The notes under the pieces were generated by a model. That model was given only the letters and a program-made list of their open reading frames with translations. It was not told the origin of the DNA and searched no databases. Below, in pieces: positions 52,051 to 63,912 of a stretch of 64,000 nt of DNA. The stretch is taken from contig NZ_SJOO01000005.1 in the NCBI RefSeq assembly GCF_004331265.1, forward strand, positions 62,001 through 126,000, read 5' to 3'. This stretch comes from Enterobacter wuhouensis. GTDB taxonomy: Bacteria > Pseudomonadota > Gammaproteobacteria > Enterobacterales > Enterobacteriaceae. A program made the translations under genes and the position numbers. How positions within the stretch are numbered: position 1 is the first letter of the stretch; the number at the start of each line of letters is the position of its first letter.

Positions 52051-54087
52051 TTAGCTCACTAGCTGCTGCACCAGCGGACTGCCTTCACGAATGAATACCG
52101 GAATGGTATCAAGCGCTGCCTGCACCGCGATCCGCTCGCCGCCCGCATAGCGTTCACCGTTCAGGGCAACCCAGCGATTTCCGGCTGGCAGCCAAACCTG
52201 ACGTTCACGCTGGCCTGCATGCATTACCGGCGCAACCAGCAGGTCCTGGCCGAACAGATACTGATCCTCCGTTTCCCAGCTTTGCGCTTCATTCGGGTAG
52301 TGCCAGAACAGCGGACGCATTAGCGGATCGCCGTTCCGATGGGCGTTTTCGTACAGGGCATCAATATAGGGACGCAGCGTTTCGCGCACGGCGAGCCAGC
52401 GCTGCATGATGGCAAAGTTCTCTTCCCCGTAGCTCCACAGCTCATTCGGCGAGCCGCTGTTGCACTGCGGAATACCGTCCCGGTAGCGCTCCGGCGGCTG
52501 GATCTGCGGTTCGCGGTAGCCGTGCATGCGCAGTACGGGGGTAAACACCGCCCACTGGAACCAGCGGATCAGCAGCTCGTGGAACGCCGGATCCTCAACG
52601 TTGCCGCCCTGGAAACCGCCGATATCGGTGGTCCACCACGGAATCCCCGCCAGCCCCATATTCAGCCCGGCGGCGAGCTGGTTACGAAACGCGTGGAACG
52701 AGGAGTGAACGTCGCCTGACCAGGCCAGCACGCCGTAGCGCTGGCTGCCCGCCCAGGCGCAGCGCACCAGGTTTACGATGTCCGTCTCACCGTTGGCCTG
52801 GAGGCCATCGTAAAACCCCTGTGCAAAATCGCGCGGGTAGCGGTTGCCGACCTCCAGCACCGGGCCAGCGTGATATCGATAGTTATCGAAATCATAGGCG
52901 CGGTATTCGGGCTCCGCCTCGTCGAGCCAGAACAGCTTAATCCCCAGGTCATAATAGTTTTTCTTCACCGTGTCCCAGACGAACTGCCGCGCCTGCGGGT
53001 GGGTGGCGTCGAAGAAGGTGGTGTTGCCCATAAAGTCGAGGTTCACCTGTACGCCGCGTTCGCTGCTGACCAGCCAGCCTTTGGCCTTCATCAGCGGATA
53101 GAGCGGGCTGCGCGCTTCCACCGTAGGCCAGACGGAGACCATCAGCGCGATGCCCAGCTCGCGCAGCTCGTCGACCATCGCTTTCGGGTCGGGCCAGTCG
53201 ACGGGATCAAAGCACCATGTACCCTGATTCGGCCAGTGGAAGAAGTCGATGACCATCACCGAGAGCGGCAGATTGCGGCGGCGGTATTCACGCGCGACCT
53301 CTAACACCTCTTCCTGCGTGCGATAGCGCAGCTTGCACTGCCACAGCCCGCTGATAAAGTCCGGCGCCTGCGGCGGGGTGCCGGTGGCTTTCACGTACTG
53401 GCGGGTGATGTCCACCACGCTATCGGCTGCGGTGATCCAGTAGTCCATCTCACCCGTCACGCGGGCGCGCCATTCCGTCTGGTTTTTGGCAAAGCTGGCT
53501 TCGCCAATGGCCGGATTATTCCACAGCAAACCATAGCCAAGGCTGGACTGCATAAAGGGGACGCTGGCCTGAGAGTTGCGCTGCGCCAGCTCAAGCGTAC
53601 AGCCTTTCAAATCCAGCCAGGGTTGCTGGTATTGCCCCATGCCGTAGATACGTTCATCCGGACGAGATTCAAACCGGACGGTGAGCTGATATTTACCCCC
53701 TGCCAGCGGCTTAAATTCACGACCATCCAGCTTGAGAGCGCTGACGTATTTATCCTGGCTCTTTTCGCTGGCGCCGATCCCGACGGTAGAGCGCTGTCGC
53801 CACATCTCTTCCAGCAGCAGTTCGCCGCGCTGGTTATAGAAGGCCAGCTGTCCTTTGAGGTTCAGCGTCGCGGTGATGTTGCCGTTACGCAGCGTCAGGC
53901 TTTCCGCTTCTGCCGTAATTTCGGCGTGGCAGGGGTCGGCAGGGAGTAACGCATGCTCCGCATCGCTGAATTCCGGGGAGCAGGTCGCCCGGACGCGCAG
54001 GCTGTTTTCTCCCCAGGGTTCGATGCGCAGGATCTGACGTTCAAAACGCCATTCGATACTGTTGGAATGTTGAATCAGTTCACTCAT
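52051..54087 (-). CDS. Family 31 glycoside hydrolase (alpha-xylosidase/alpha-glucosidase type)
   Basis: 678-residue intracellular GH31 enzyme. N-terminal beta-sandwich (to about 240), then (beta/alpha)8 barrel with [17 protein letters not shown], nucleophile Asp389 in [11 protein letters not shown] and probable acid/base Asp459 in [10 protein letters not shown], followed by [15 protein letters not shown]. No signal peptide. It lies 16 bases downstream of a GPH sugar symporter, the layout of E. coli yicJI, so it likely hydrolyses an imported alpha-xyloside or alpha-glucoside. Shorter than YicI (772) and not its orthologue. Substrate unknown. Confidence 0.9.
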   Translation of the reverse strand: MSELIQHSNSIEWRFERQILRIEPWGENSLRVRATCSPEFSDAEHALLPADPCHAEITAEAESLTLRNGNITATLNLKGQLAFYNQRGELLLEEMWRQRSTVGIGASEKSQDKYVSALKLDGREFKPLAGGKYQLTVRFESRPDERIYGMGQYQQPWLDLKGCTLELAQRNSQASVPFMQSSLGYGLLWNNPAIGEASFAKNQTEWRARVTGEMDYWITAADSVVDITRQYVKATGTPPQAPDFISGLWQCKLRYRTQEEVLEVAREYRRRNLPLSVMVIDFFHWPNQGTWCFDPVDWPDPKAMVDELRELGIALMVSVWPTVEARSPLYPLMKAKGWLVSSERGVQVNLDFMGNTTFFDATHPQARQFVWDTVKKNYYDLGIKLFWLDEAEPEYRAYDFDNYRYHAGPVLEVGNRYPRDFAQGFYDGLQANGETDIVNLVRCAWAGSQRYGVLAWSGDVHSSFHAFRNQLAAGLNMGLAGIPWWTTDIGGFQGGNVEDPAFHELLIRWFQWAVFTPVLRMHGYREPQIQPPERYRDGIPQCNSGSPNELWSYGEENFAIMQRWLAVRETLRPYIDALYENAHRNGDPLMRPLFWHYPNEAQSWETEDQYLFGQDLLVAPVMHAGQRERQVWLPAGNRWVALNGERYAGGERIAVQAALDTIPVFIREGSPLVQQLVS

Positions 54088-54103
54088 GGATAACGCGTCC
54101 TTT

Positions 54104-55435
54104 TTAAACCGTGTGTTTGGCGAGTTGGATCGATTTCATCGTGCTGTCGTCAAGCTTGTACCAGCGCAGCGTGGCGAAAGCGCAAAGCGACAGCACGCCG
54201 GGCACGATGGTAAAGAGGGCGATAATGCAGTACATCGCCGTGGAGGTCTGTTCTGGCGCGTTGGGGACATAGCCGCTAAAGCCCAGCGTCCAGCCCACGA
54301 TCGCGCCGCTGATGGCCATTCCCAGCTTCAGTACGGCGAGGAAGGTAGAGAAAATCACGCCGTCCATGCGTTTGCCCTGCTTGTATTCTCCGTAGTCGGC
54401 CACGTCCGCCATCATTACCCACATGAGCGTGGTGGTCGCCTGGTAGAGCGTTGAGACGATAAAGGTTAGCGGGACGAGGATGAATACCGATTTAGGCGCA
54501 AAGAACAGCGCGATGCTCAGCACGCCCGCAATGACGGAGCAGTAGCCAAACATCTGCACTTTGCTGTAATTCTGGGTTAAACGTTTTGCCAGCGCGCTGC
54601 CAGCCGCTTTCCCCAAAATATGCGCCCCCAGCATCCACATAAAATAGCTGGCGCTGCCGAGATAATAGGTGACGAAATACATCATCGCGCCGAGGCGAAT
54701 AACCCCAAAGCCGATATTGGTTAATACCAGCACGGCGACAACGCGCCACTGATCGTTTCGCAATAAATCCTTTAGTTCTGAAAGGTAATTATTATGGGTA
54801 GCAGGAGCATTAATTCGCTCGCGGGTATTGGCAAAACAGATCCAGAACATAATCACCGCAACGGTTGCCATAATGGCCATTGCCCAGCGGTAACCCATTA
54901 ATTTATCGTCGCCCCCTAAAAATTCCGCCAGCGGCATCATAAAGAAGGTCGAGAGTGCGCCTCCTAATGTGGCGAGGAAAAAACGATACGACTGTAGGGA
55001 AATACGCGCGTCGTTATCAGGGGTAATGACGGCGCCCATTGAGCAATAGGGAATATTAATGGCGGTGTACATCAGCATCATCAGGGTATAGCTGACGGTA
55101 GCGAAGATCATTTTACCGTGCAGATCCAGAGATTCCGGTACGGCATAGGTGAGCAGGCAGCTTGCCCCAAAGGGCAGCGCCAGCCACAGCATCCACGGGC
55201 GGAACTTCCCCCAGCGGGTGCGGGTTCGGTCTGCAATATAGCCCATTGCCGGGTCGATAATGGCATCTGCCGTGCGCGCCAGCAGGAACATGGTTCCCAC
55301 AAAGGCTGCCGGTAGCCCAACGACGTCCGTATAATAAAATGTCAGGAAAATGATCACGTTATCCAGCCCAATATGGCTGGCCATATCCCCTAATCCGTAG
55401 CTGATTTTTTCTTTGCGGGTAATCGTCTCGGTCAT
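54104..55435 (-). CDS. GPH-family glycoside/cation symporter
   Basis: About 443-residue, 12-TM transporter of the glycoside-pentoside-hexuronide:cation family (MelB/YicJ type). Family motifs: KISYGLGDMASHIGLDNVI in TM1, DAIIDPAMGYIADRTRTRWGKFRPW after TM2, and ADVADYGEYKQGKR in the second half. Start at ATG 55435 (MTETITRKEK) chosen; longer in-frame starts exist to 55501. First gene of an operon with the GH31 enzyme, so it should import that enzyme's substrate. Confidence 0.9.
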   Translation of the reverse strand: MTETITRKEKISYGLGDMASHIGLDNVIIFLTFYYTDVVGLPAAFVGTMFLLARTADAIIDPAMGYIADRTRTRWGKFRPWMLWLALPFGASCLLTYAVPESLDLHGKMIFATVSYTLMMLMYTAINIPYCSMGAVITPDNDARISLQSYRFFLATLGGALSTFFMMPLAEFLGGDDKLMGYRWAMAIMATVAVIMFWICFANTRERINAPATHNNYLSELKDLLRNDQWRVVAVLVLTNIGFGVIRLGAMMYFVTYYLGSASYFMWMLGAHILGKAAGSALAKRLTQNYSKVQMFGYCSVIAGVLSIALFFAPKSVFILVPLTFIVSTLYQATTTLMWVMMADVADYGEYKQGKRMDGVIFSTFLAVLKLGMAISGAIVGWTLGFSGYVPNAPEQTSTAMYCIIALFTIVPGVLSLCAFATLRWYKLDDSTMKSIQLAKHTV

Positions 55436-55658
55436 TGTTATCGCCTTGCCCGTTAAGGTGTGTTGTTGAGATGCTCTGTTAAACATGTTTAACCACCTCA
55501 CGGGCGTTCACAATTACGAGATCTGCCAACAGGCTTATGGAAACTGCTTTTCGTGATACCGGTAACAATTTACTGAGAATGCTAATTATCTTGCACTTGC
55601 GGGGTTATTTTTCGCGAATCGTTTCAGCGCGCTTAATATTCATTTGGATGACCCGCAG

Positions 55659-55676
55659 CTGTCATCTCACCGTCAT
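55659..55676 (+). promoter_or_regulatory. PhoB box upstream of yoaI
   Basis: CTGTCAT-CTCA-CCGTCAT gives two seven-base direct repeats four bases apart, one mismatch from the Pho-box ideal. It lies 46 bases before the yoaI start with a possible -10 (GATAAA) near 55685. E. coli yoaI has, to my recollection, been reported as PhoB-activated. Confidence 0.72.
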
Positions 55677-55721
55677 TATTAAGGGATAAAAAGGGATATA
55701 CGAGGCACAAGGAGCGATATC

Positions 55722-55826
55722 ATGAACGATCACATGTTTGTTGAAACGCTGATTATCTCCTCAACGTTTTTGACCATCGCAATTATTCTGGTCGCGTCGG
55801 TTCTCTTAATTGAAAGAAACGGCTGA
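55722..55826 (+). CDS. yoaI: YoaI, 34-residue membrane protein
   Basis: Single-span small protein [20 protein letters not shown] followed by [14 protein letters not shown], matching E. coli YoaI closely. Excellent ribosome site CAAGGAGCGATATC. The E. coli protein is a stress-induced small membrane protein tied to two-component signalling; the Pho box upstream supports phosphate control here. Stop at 55824-55826, convergent with yeaK 20 bases away. Confidence 0.9.
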   Translation: MNDHMFVETLIISSTFLTIAIILVASVLLIERNG

Positions 55827-55846
55827 CAGAACGCCAGCCGTCTCGG

Positions 55847-56347
55847 TTACGCTCTGTGGAACGTCACCAGCTCAGGCCGGGCGATACGCAGGTAATCCTG
55901 AGTATCCATAATGACGGATTTCTCAAGCAGGCCGGCGTTGAACGCGATCTCGTCGAAACGCTCGAACAGCAGCGGGTCGGCGACCAGCGCTAAATCAGGG
56001 TGGAAGCTAAAGGGCGGGATAGCGCCAAACACGCAGGCCGTGAGGGCGTCGACTTCAGCCGGGCTGGCGAGAGAGGCTTTTAACCCACCGAAGTGGCTGG
56101 CCAGCCGGCTCAGGTCGGCCTGAAGGTCGGCGGCGAGGATCGCCAGAACATGTTTTTTTACTCCGTTTCCCTTCACTTTGCAGACCAGGGCTTTCGCCCC
56201 TTGCCCCAGAGCGGTGCCGCGAATTTCGCTTACCGCTTCGCATTTCCCCACTGCGTCATGCTCCATCACGCGAAACCGGGCGCCCTGTTCGGTGAGTAAC
56301 GTAATCAGCCGAGCGTGCGTAGCTGTCCCACTAACCTGTTCAGACAT
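55847..56347 (-). CDS. yeaK: YeaK, mischarged aminoacyl-tRNA deacylase
   Basis: YbaK/ProX-type editing protein of 166 residues; in E. coli it deacylates mischarged Ser-tRNA and related species. Catalytic Lys region GQGAKALVCKVKGNG and substrate-pocket CVFGAIPPFSFHPDL are conserved. ATG 56347; length equals E. coli within one residue. Confidence 0.92.
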   Translation of the reverse strand: MSEQVSGTATHARLITLLTEQGARFRVMEHDAVGKCEAVSEIRGTALGQGAKALVCKVKGNGVKKHVLAILAADLQADLSRLASHFGGLKASLASPAEVDALTACVFGAIPPFSFHPDLALVADPLLFERFDEIAFNAGLLEKSVIMDTQDYLRIARPELVTFHRA

Positions 56348-56447
56348 CGCGTTTTTCCCCTGTTAAATGCCAGTACATAACGCTCTACATTATCACGGGG
56401 AGAGAAGGGCAGAAAGAAAACGGCCAGCGAATCCGCTGGCCGTTGGG

Positions 56448-57824
<1,377 letters not shown>

Positions 57825-59759
57825 TTAAGACGATTTACGCACGCGCAGATACCATTCGCAGAGCAGGCGAACCTGCTTGCGGGTATAGCCTTTCTCCATC
57901 ATACGGTCGACAAAATCGTCGTGCTTTTTCTGCTCGTCGGTTGAGGTTTTGGCGTTAAACGAAATCACCGGCAACAGCTCTTCGGTATTGGAGAACATTT
58001 TCTTCTCAATAACGGTGCGCAGTTTTTCGTAGCTGGTCCAGTTTGGATTGCGTCCGTTGTTGTGCGCGCGGGCGCGCAGGACGAAGTTCACAATCTCATT
58101 ACGGAAGTCTTTCGGGTTGCTGATCCCGGCAGGCTTCTCGATTTTTTCCAGCTCCGCGTTCAGGGATTCACGGTCAAACAGCTGGCCGGTATCCGGGTCG
58201 CGGTACTCCTGATCCTGGATCCAGAAGTCGGCATAGGTCACGTAGCGGTCGAAGATGTTCTGCCCGTATTCGGAATAGGATTCCAGATAGGCGGTCTGGA
58301 TCTCTTTGCCAATGAACTCGGCGTATTTCGGGATCAGGTAGCCTTTGAGGAACTCCAGGTAGCGCTCGGCCAGCTCCTGCGGGAACTGCTCACGTTCGAT
58401 TTGCTGCTCCAGCACGTAGAACAGATGAACCGGGTTGGCCGCCACTTCCGCATGGTCGAAGTTAAAGACGCGGGAGAGGATCTTGAACGCGAAGCGCGTT
58501 GAAAGACCGTTCATCCCTTCGTCGACGCCGGCGTAGTCGCGGTATTCCTGGTATGACTTGGCTTTCGGATCGGTATCCTTCAGGCTTTCACCATCGTAGA
58601 CGCGCATTTTTGAGTAGATGCTGGAGTTTTCCGGCTCTTTCAGGCGCGACAGAATGGAGAAGCGTGACAGCGTTTCCAGGGTGCCGGGGGCGCATGGCGC
58701 ATGCACCAGCTCGCTGTGGTTAAGCAGCTTCTCGTAGATTTTGATCTCTTCGGAGATCCGCAGGCAATAAGGCACTTTGACGATGTATACGCGGTCAAGG
58801 AACGCCTCATTGTTCTTGTTATTGCGGAAGGTCACCCATTCTGATTCGTTAGAGTGGGCAAGGATGATGCCGTTAAACGGCAGGGCAGAAATGCCTTCCG
58901 TGCCGTTGTAGTTTCCTTCCTGGGTGGCGGTCAGCAGGGGATGCAGCACTTTGATCGGTGCTTTGAACATCTCCACGAATTCCATCACCCCCTGGTTTGC
59001 GCGGCACAGCGCACCGGAATAGCCGTAGGCATCCGGGTCGTTTTGCGCGTGGTGTTCCAGCTTGCGGATATCGACCTTACCGACCAGGGCAGAAATATCC
59101 TGGTTGTTCTCGTCACCCGGTTCCGTTTTGGCGATGGCGATCTGTTCCAGAATCGACGGCCACACTTTAACGACGCGGAATTTGGTGATATCCCCGCCGA
59201 ACTCGTGCAGTCGTTTTGCCGCCCACGGCGACATAATTGTGCCGAGGTAGCGGTGCGGAATGCCAAACTCTTTATCCAGAATCTGCGCATCCTCTTGCGG
59301 ATTAAACAGGCACAGCGGATGGTCATTGACCGGGCTGCGCTCGCCGTTGGCGCTCAGCACGTAAATAGGCACGCGCTGCATCAATGCTTTCAGGCGTTCG
59401 GCAAGCGACGATTTACCGCCGCCGACGGGGCCCAGTAAATAGAGGATCTGCTTCTTCTCTTCCAGACCCTGGGCAGCGTGTTTCAGATAGGAGACAATCT
59501 GTTCGATAGCATCTTCCATGCCATAAAACTCTTCAAACGCCGGATATCGGGCAACTACCCGATTCGAAAAGAGACGGGAAAGCCGAGGCTCCAGGGCAGT
59601 GTCAACCATGTTTGGTTCACCGATAGCCATCAATAGCCGTTCTGCCGCATTGGCATAGGCACTGCGATCTTGCCGACAAATGGTAAGAAACTCCTGCAGT
59701 GTGAACTCTTCGTCCTTGGCAGCTTCATAGCGCTGGCGATAGTGATCGAATATATTCAT
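57825..59759 (-). CDS. yeaG: YeaG, PrkA-type serine kinase with AAA+ domain
   Basis: 644-residue cytosolic protein kinase. N-terminal AAA+ module with Walker A LLGPVGGGKSSLAERL near residue 110, and a C-terminal PrkA kinase-like region. In E. coli it governs adaptation to sustained nitrogen starvation. First gene of yeaGH, preceded by a consensus sigma-54 promoter at 59858. Confidence 0.96.
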   Translation of the reverse strand: MNIFDHYRQRYEAAKDEEFTLQEFLTICRQDRSAYANAAERLLMAIGEPNMVDTALEPRLSRLFSNRVVARYPAFEEFYGMEDAIEQIVSYLKHAAQGLEEKKQILYLLGPVGGGKSSLAERLKALMQRVPIYVLSANGERSPVNDHPLCLFNPQEDAQILDKEFGIPHRYLGTIMSPWAAKRLHEFGGDITKFRVVKVWPSILEQIAIAKTEPGDENNQDISALVGKVDIRKLEHHAQNDPDAYGYSGALCRANQGVMEFVEMFKAPIKVLHPLLTATQEGNYNGTEGISALPFNGIILAHSNESEWVTFRNNKNNEAFLDRVYIVKVPYCLRISEEIKIYEKLLNHSELVHAPCAPGTLETLSRFSILSRLKEPENSSIYSKMRVYDGESLKDTDPKAKSYQEYRDYAGVDEGMNGLSTRFAFKILSRVFNFDHAEVAANPVHLFYVLEQQIEREQFPQELAERYLEFLKGYLIPKYAEFIGKEIQTAYLESYSEYGQNIFDRYVTYADFWIQDQEYRDPDTGQLFDRESLNAELEKIEKPAGISNPKDFRNEIVNFVLRARAHNNGRNPNWTSYEKLRTVIEKKMFSNTEELLPVISFNAKTSTDEQKKHDDFVDRMMEKGYTRKQVRLLCEWYLRVRKSS

Positions 59760-59857
59760 GGCATGCCGTCCTTTCGTTTTTTAGCACAGGATAAGAGCCG
59801 TTCGTATGAGTAGTGGAGGCTCCCGGAAGAGAATTTCTCGCACCTCACTGCCAGAGC

Positions 59858-59873
59858 AGCAACCTGTGTGCCA
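59858..59873 (-). promoter_or_regulatory. Sigma-54 promoter of yeaGH
   Basis: On the minus strand TGGCAC-ACAGG-TTGCT matches the -24/-12 consensus TGGCAC-N5-TTGCW at every defined base, about 100 bases upstream of yeaG. E. coli yeaGH is known to depend on RpoN and NtrC. Confidence 0.92.
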
Positions 59874-60191
59874 GGTCGAAGGCTAAGAACCGCAGGGTGT
59901 TCAGCAAAACCTCTTCTTAAATTAAAGCGTAGATGGCATTTGCAAAACTTGCATGTCGATAAAATCCAATTTCAATGACATATCAATAACTCATCCAAAA
60001 ATTTCCACCCTTGTTATAAGGCCAAACCGGAGTTTTCATTCTCTGGTCACATAAATGAAAGCGGGTTGTCATCTGAAAAGTGAAAAATAACGGGTTAATC
60101 AAACTCATTAGTGGGCAAAAAGTTTTGGGATGTTCGGGAATGGCGGTTACACTTCACCCGCTGATTATTTGACTACAGGAAAGAATGGATT
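59874..60191. other. Divergent yeaG-mipA intergenic region
   Basis: About 320 AT-rich bases. The yeaG side should carry activator sites for the sigma-54 promoter, but I could not identify a clear NtrC palindrome; TTTGCAAAACTTGCA at about 59940-59954 is a direct TTGCA repeat only. The mipA promoter must lie in 60060-60180; no strong -35/-10 pair stands out. Confidence 0.5.
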
Positions 60192-60938
60192 GTGACCAAA
60201 CTCAAACTTCTGGCATTGGGCATCCTTGCCGCTACCGCAGTAAGCACCGCGCAGGCGGAAGGTCAGTGGACTGTTGGCGCGGGCGCGGGTGTCATTAACA
60301 GCCCGTATAAGCAGTATGACCGCGATGTGTATCCCGTTCCCGTTGTCACCTATGAAGGCGATAACTTCTGGTTCCGCGGTTTAGGCGGCGGCTACTATCT
60401 GTGGAACGACACGGCTGACAAGCTTTCGATCATGGCGTACTACGATCCGACGCACTTCAAGCCGGGTGACAGCGACAGCCACGCGCTGCGCCAGCTCGAC
60501 AAACGTAAGAGCTCGATGATGGCGGGTCTCTCTTACGTTCATAACACGCAGTACGGCTTCCTGCGCACCGCGCTGGCGGGCGATACGCTGGATAACAGCA
60601 ACGGCTTCATCTGGGATCTGGCCTGGCTCTACCGTTACACCAACGGCGCGCTGACCCTGACGCCGGGTATTGGCGTGCAGTACAGCAGCGAAAACTACAA
60701 CGACTACTACTATGGCGTGTCTAAAAATGAGTCTCGCCGCAGTGGTCTGAAAAGCTATAGCGCAGACGATGGCTGGGACCCGTACCTTGAGCTGACCGCA
60801 AGCTATAACTTCCTCGGTGACTGGAACGTTTACGGCACCGGCCGTTACTCCCGTCTGAGCGATGAAGTTAAAGATAGCCCGATGGTCGATAAGTCCTGGG
60901 CTGGGATCTTCTCAGTGGGTGTCACCTACAAATTCTGA
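60192..60938 (+). CDS. mipA: MipA, MltA-interacting outer-membrane protein
   Basis: 248-residue outer-membrane protein that links MltA to PBP1B in murein turnover. Signal peptide MTKLKLLALGILAATAVSTAQA, then beta-strands rich in Tyr/Gly (VPVVTYEGDNFWFRGLGGGYYLWND) and a C-terminal Phe (GVTYKF) as expected for OmpA/OmpV-type insertion. GTG start at 60192; an AGGA site is rather distant. Confidence 0.94.
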   Translation: MTKLKLLALGILAATAVSTAQAEGQWTVGAGAGVINSPYKQYDRDVYPVPVVTYEGDNFWFRGLGGGYYLWNDTADKLSIMAYYDPTHFKPGDSDSHALRQLDKRKSSMMAGLSYVHNTQYGFLRTALAGDTLDNSNGFIWDLAWLYRYTNGALTLTPGIGVQYSSENYNDYYYGVSKNESRRSGLKSYSADDGWDPYLELTASYNFLGDWNVYGTGRYSRLSDEVKDSPMVDKSWAGIFSVGVTYKF

Positions 60939-60971
60939 TTGTGCATTATTACAGTGCAATCTGTGCATGAT

Positions 60972-60998
60972 AACGGGGCGCTTGCGCCCCGTTTGCTT
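60972..60998 (+). terminator. mipA terminator
   Basis: AACGGGGCGC and GCGCCCCGTT arms with a two-base loop, followed by TGCTTT. Strong stem, short T tract. Confidence 0.75.
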
Positions 60999-61028
60999 TA
61001 GCGTGGTGCAACTAAACAGGAGAGTGAT

Positions 61029-61883
61029 ATGAGCGTAAAAACCGTGGCATTTTCCGGCAGCCGTTCAGTCCCCGCGATTGGGCAGGGCACCTGGTATATG
61101 GGCGAAAAGGCGAGCCTGCGTAAAACAGAGGTCGATGCACTGCGGGCGGGCATCGATCTTGGGCTGACGCTGATCGATACCGCTGAAATGTATGCTGAAG
61201 GCGGGGCGGAAGAGGTGGTCGGCGAGGCGATAAAAGGCCAGCGCGACAAGGTGTTTCTGGTGTCCAAAGTGTACCCGTGGAATGCGGGCGGCCAGAAAGG
61301 ACAGGCCGCGTGTGAAGCCAGCCTGCGACGTCTGGGGACCGATCGTATCGACCTTTACCTGCTGCACTGGCGGGGCAATTTTGCGCTCGATGAAACCATC
61401 GACCTGATGAACAAACTTCAGCAGCAGGGCAAAATTGGCCGCTGGGGCGTGTCGAATCTTGACGTCGACGACATGCAGGCGCTGTGGCGTGAGGAGGGCG
61501 GCTCTGCCTGTGCGACCAATCAGGTGCTGTATTACCTTGCATCGCGCGGCATTGAATACGATCTGCTGCCCTGGTGTCAGCAGCACGATGTTCCGGTGAT
61601 GGCGTACTGCCCGCTGGCCCAGGCCGGACGCTTGCGAACAGGGTTGATGAATCACCCGGTCGTCAACGAGATTGCCCGTAACCATAACGCAACCGCCGCG
61701 CAAATCCTGCTGGCGTGGGTGATACGTCATCAGGGCGTGATGGCCATCCCGAAGGCGGCATCCATTGAACACGTCAAAGCGAATGCGGGAGCGCTAGATA
61801 TCACGCTGACCGGCGAAGAGTTACGCCTTTTAGATAATGCCTTCCCAGTACCCGCCGTTAAAACGCCTTTAGACGTAGTTTAA
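61029..61883 (+). CDS. yeaE: YeaE, aldo-keto reductase
   Basis: NADPH-dependent reductase able to reduce methylglyoxal in E. coli, 284 residues. AKR motifs: GIDLGLTLIDTAEMYAEGGAEE with catalytic Asp and Tyr, VSKVYPWN with Lys, LYLLHWRG with His, and IPKAASIEHVKANA for cofactor. Ribosome site AGGAGAG. Between mipA and yeaD as in E. coli. Confidence 0.94.
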   Translation: MSVKTVAFSGSRSVPAIGQGTWYMGEKASLRKTEVDALRAGIDLGLTLIDTAEMYAEGGAEEVVGEAIKGQRDKVFLVSKVYPWNAGGQKGQAACEASLRRLGTDRIDLYLLHWRGNFALDETIDLMNKLQQQGKIGRWGVSNLDVDDMQALWREEGGSACATNQVLYYLASRGIEYDLLPWCQQHDVPVMAYCPLAQAGRLRTGLMNHPVVNEIARNHNATAAQILLAWVIRHQGVMAIPKAASIEHVKANAGALDITLTGEELRLLDNAFPVPAVKTPLDVV

Positions 61884-61899
61884 GCCTGCACCGACTATC

Positions 61900-61940
61900 C
61901 CCTCTCCCCTATGGGGAGAGGGCCAGGGTGAGGGGCGCTT
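61900..61940. repeat. CCCTCTCCCC-type intergenic repeat
   Basis: CCCTCTCCCC-TAT-GGGGAGAGGG followed by CCAGGGTGAGGGG and GCGCTTTT. This short palindromic motif with a CAGGGTGAGGGG tail is a dispersed repeat commonly seen in enterobacterial intergenic regions. Here it lies between convergent yeaE and yeaD and may act as terminator for yeaE. Confidence 0.7.
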
Positions 61941-61945
61941 TTCTC

Positions 61946-62830
61946 TTAGCGCTTCACAATCTTAATCGTCTGCCCCAGGCGAGACGGTTTCTCTTCACTC
62001 GTTTTCTGCAGTTCAGTCACGCACGCGGTTTCCACGCAGACAAACGTTTTATAACCGTCGTCAGGGACGTCTGCCATGCTGACAGAAAGCGCCGGGCCTG
62101 GGTTCCATCCCACAACGTTGCTGTGATGGTGATGAACCACCTCAATGCCGCGGTTCAGGGCGCCGTCGTGGATCACGCTGCAGGCTTCCGGATGCAGATA
62201 CACGCGGTCGGTACGGTCAGGGAACGTCTGAACGCCGTCGCTCAGTTTTCCTTCTTTGGCGTTATCCACTTTGTCGATAAAGGTATCGCCAAGGCCGCTC
62301 ACTTTAACTGCATTAATGTCACCGACGTTGAAATAGGTGTGCAGGGCGGAAGAGGTTTCAAAATCACCGTGTGCTTCCAGTTCGATCTCGCAGGTTTTGC
62401 CCAGCTTGAAGCGGGCGTACAGCGTGAAATCGTGCGGCCACAGGGCGCGGGTTTCATCGTTCGCCTGCAGCTCAAAGGTCAGCACTGCGCCGCTTTCATC
62501 TTCGTTATGGGCTTTCAGCGTCCACTGCTGGTTACGGGCAAAACCGTGCGCGGGCAGGCCCTGCTGTGCTGCCGGGCCGAACCACGGCCAGCAGATCGGT
62601 ACGCCCCCACGAATGGCGGCCCCTTTTTTGAACGAGGTCGCATTGCTCAGCCACAGGCCTTCTTCTTCGCCTTCTGGTTTCCAGGAGAGCAGATGGGCAC
62701 CGTTCAGGGCCACGGAGGCTTTTACGCGCGGGTGGTCAACGACAATAACGTCAGCGCCATCAATCTGGCGGCGGGAGAGCACAGGGGTAAGTTGTTCGAC
62801 TACCGGAAGTGCAAAAATTTTATTAATCAT
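61946..62830 (-). CDS. yeaD: YeaD, glucose-6-phosphate 1-epimerase family protein
   Basis: Galactose-mutarotase-fold enzyme of 294 residues (HPr-independent hexose-6-phosphate mutarotase family). Conserved HLLSWKPEGEEEGLWLS, RGGVPICWPWFGP, HGFARNQQW, HTYFNVGD and CVETACV. Immediately downstream of gapA with a terminator between, the E. coli arrangement. Confidence 0.93.
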   Translation of the reverse strand: MINKIFALPVVEQLTPVLSRRQIDGADVIVVDHPRVKASVALNGAHLLSWKPEGEEEGLWLSNATSFKKGAAIRGGVPICWPWFGPAAQQGLPAHGFARNQQWTLKAHNEDESGAVLTFELQANDETRALWPHDFTLYARFKLGKTCEIELEAHGDFETSSALHTYFNVGDINAVKVSGLGDTFIDKVDNAKEGKLSDGVQTFPDRTDRVYLHPEACSVIHDGALNRGIEVVHHHHSNVVGWNPGPALSVSMADVPDDGYKTFVCVETACVTELQKTSEEKPSRLGQTIKIVKR

Positions 62831-62856
62831 TAAGCAATCCTCTGTCTTGAAGCAAT

Positions 62857-62883
62857 AAAAAAGGCGACCGAAGTCGCCTTTTT
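62857..62883. terminator. gapA terminator
   Basis: Symmetric AAAAAAGGCGAC / GTCGCCTTTTT hairpin with loop CGAA just past the gapA stop. Confidence 0.92.
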
Positions 62884-62904
62884 GGATCAGGTTCTCATCT
62901 CAAC

Positions 62905-63912
<1,008 letters not shown>

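Noticed and set aside
59935..59956. Second sigma-54 promoter (TGGCAT...TTGCA) toward mipA
   Set aside because: The GG and GC elements are four bases too far apart for sigma-54.
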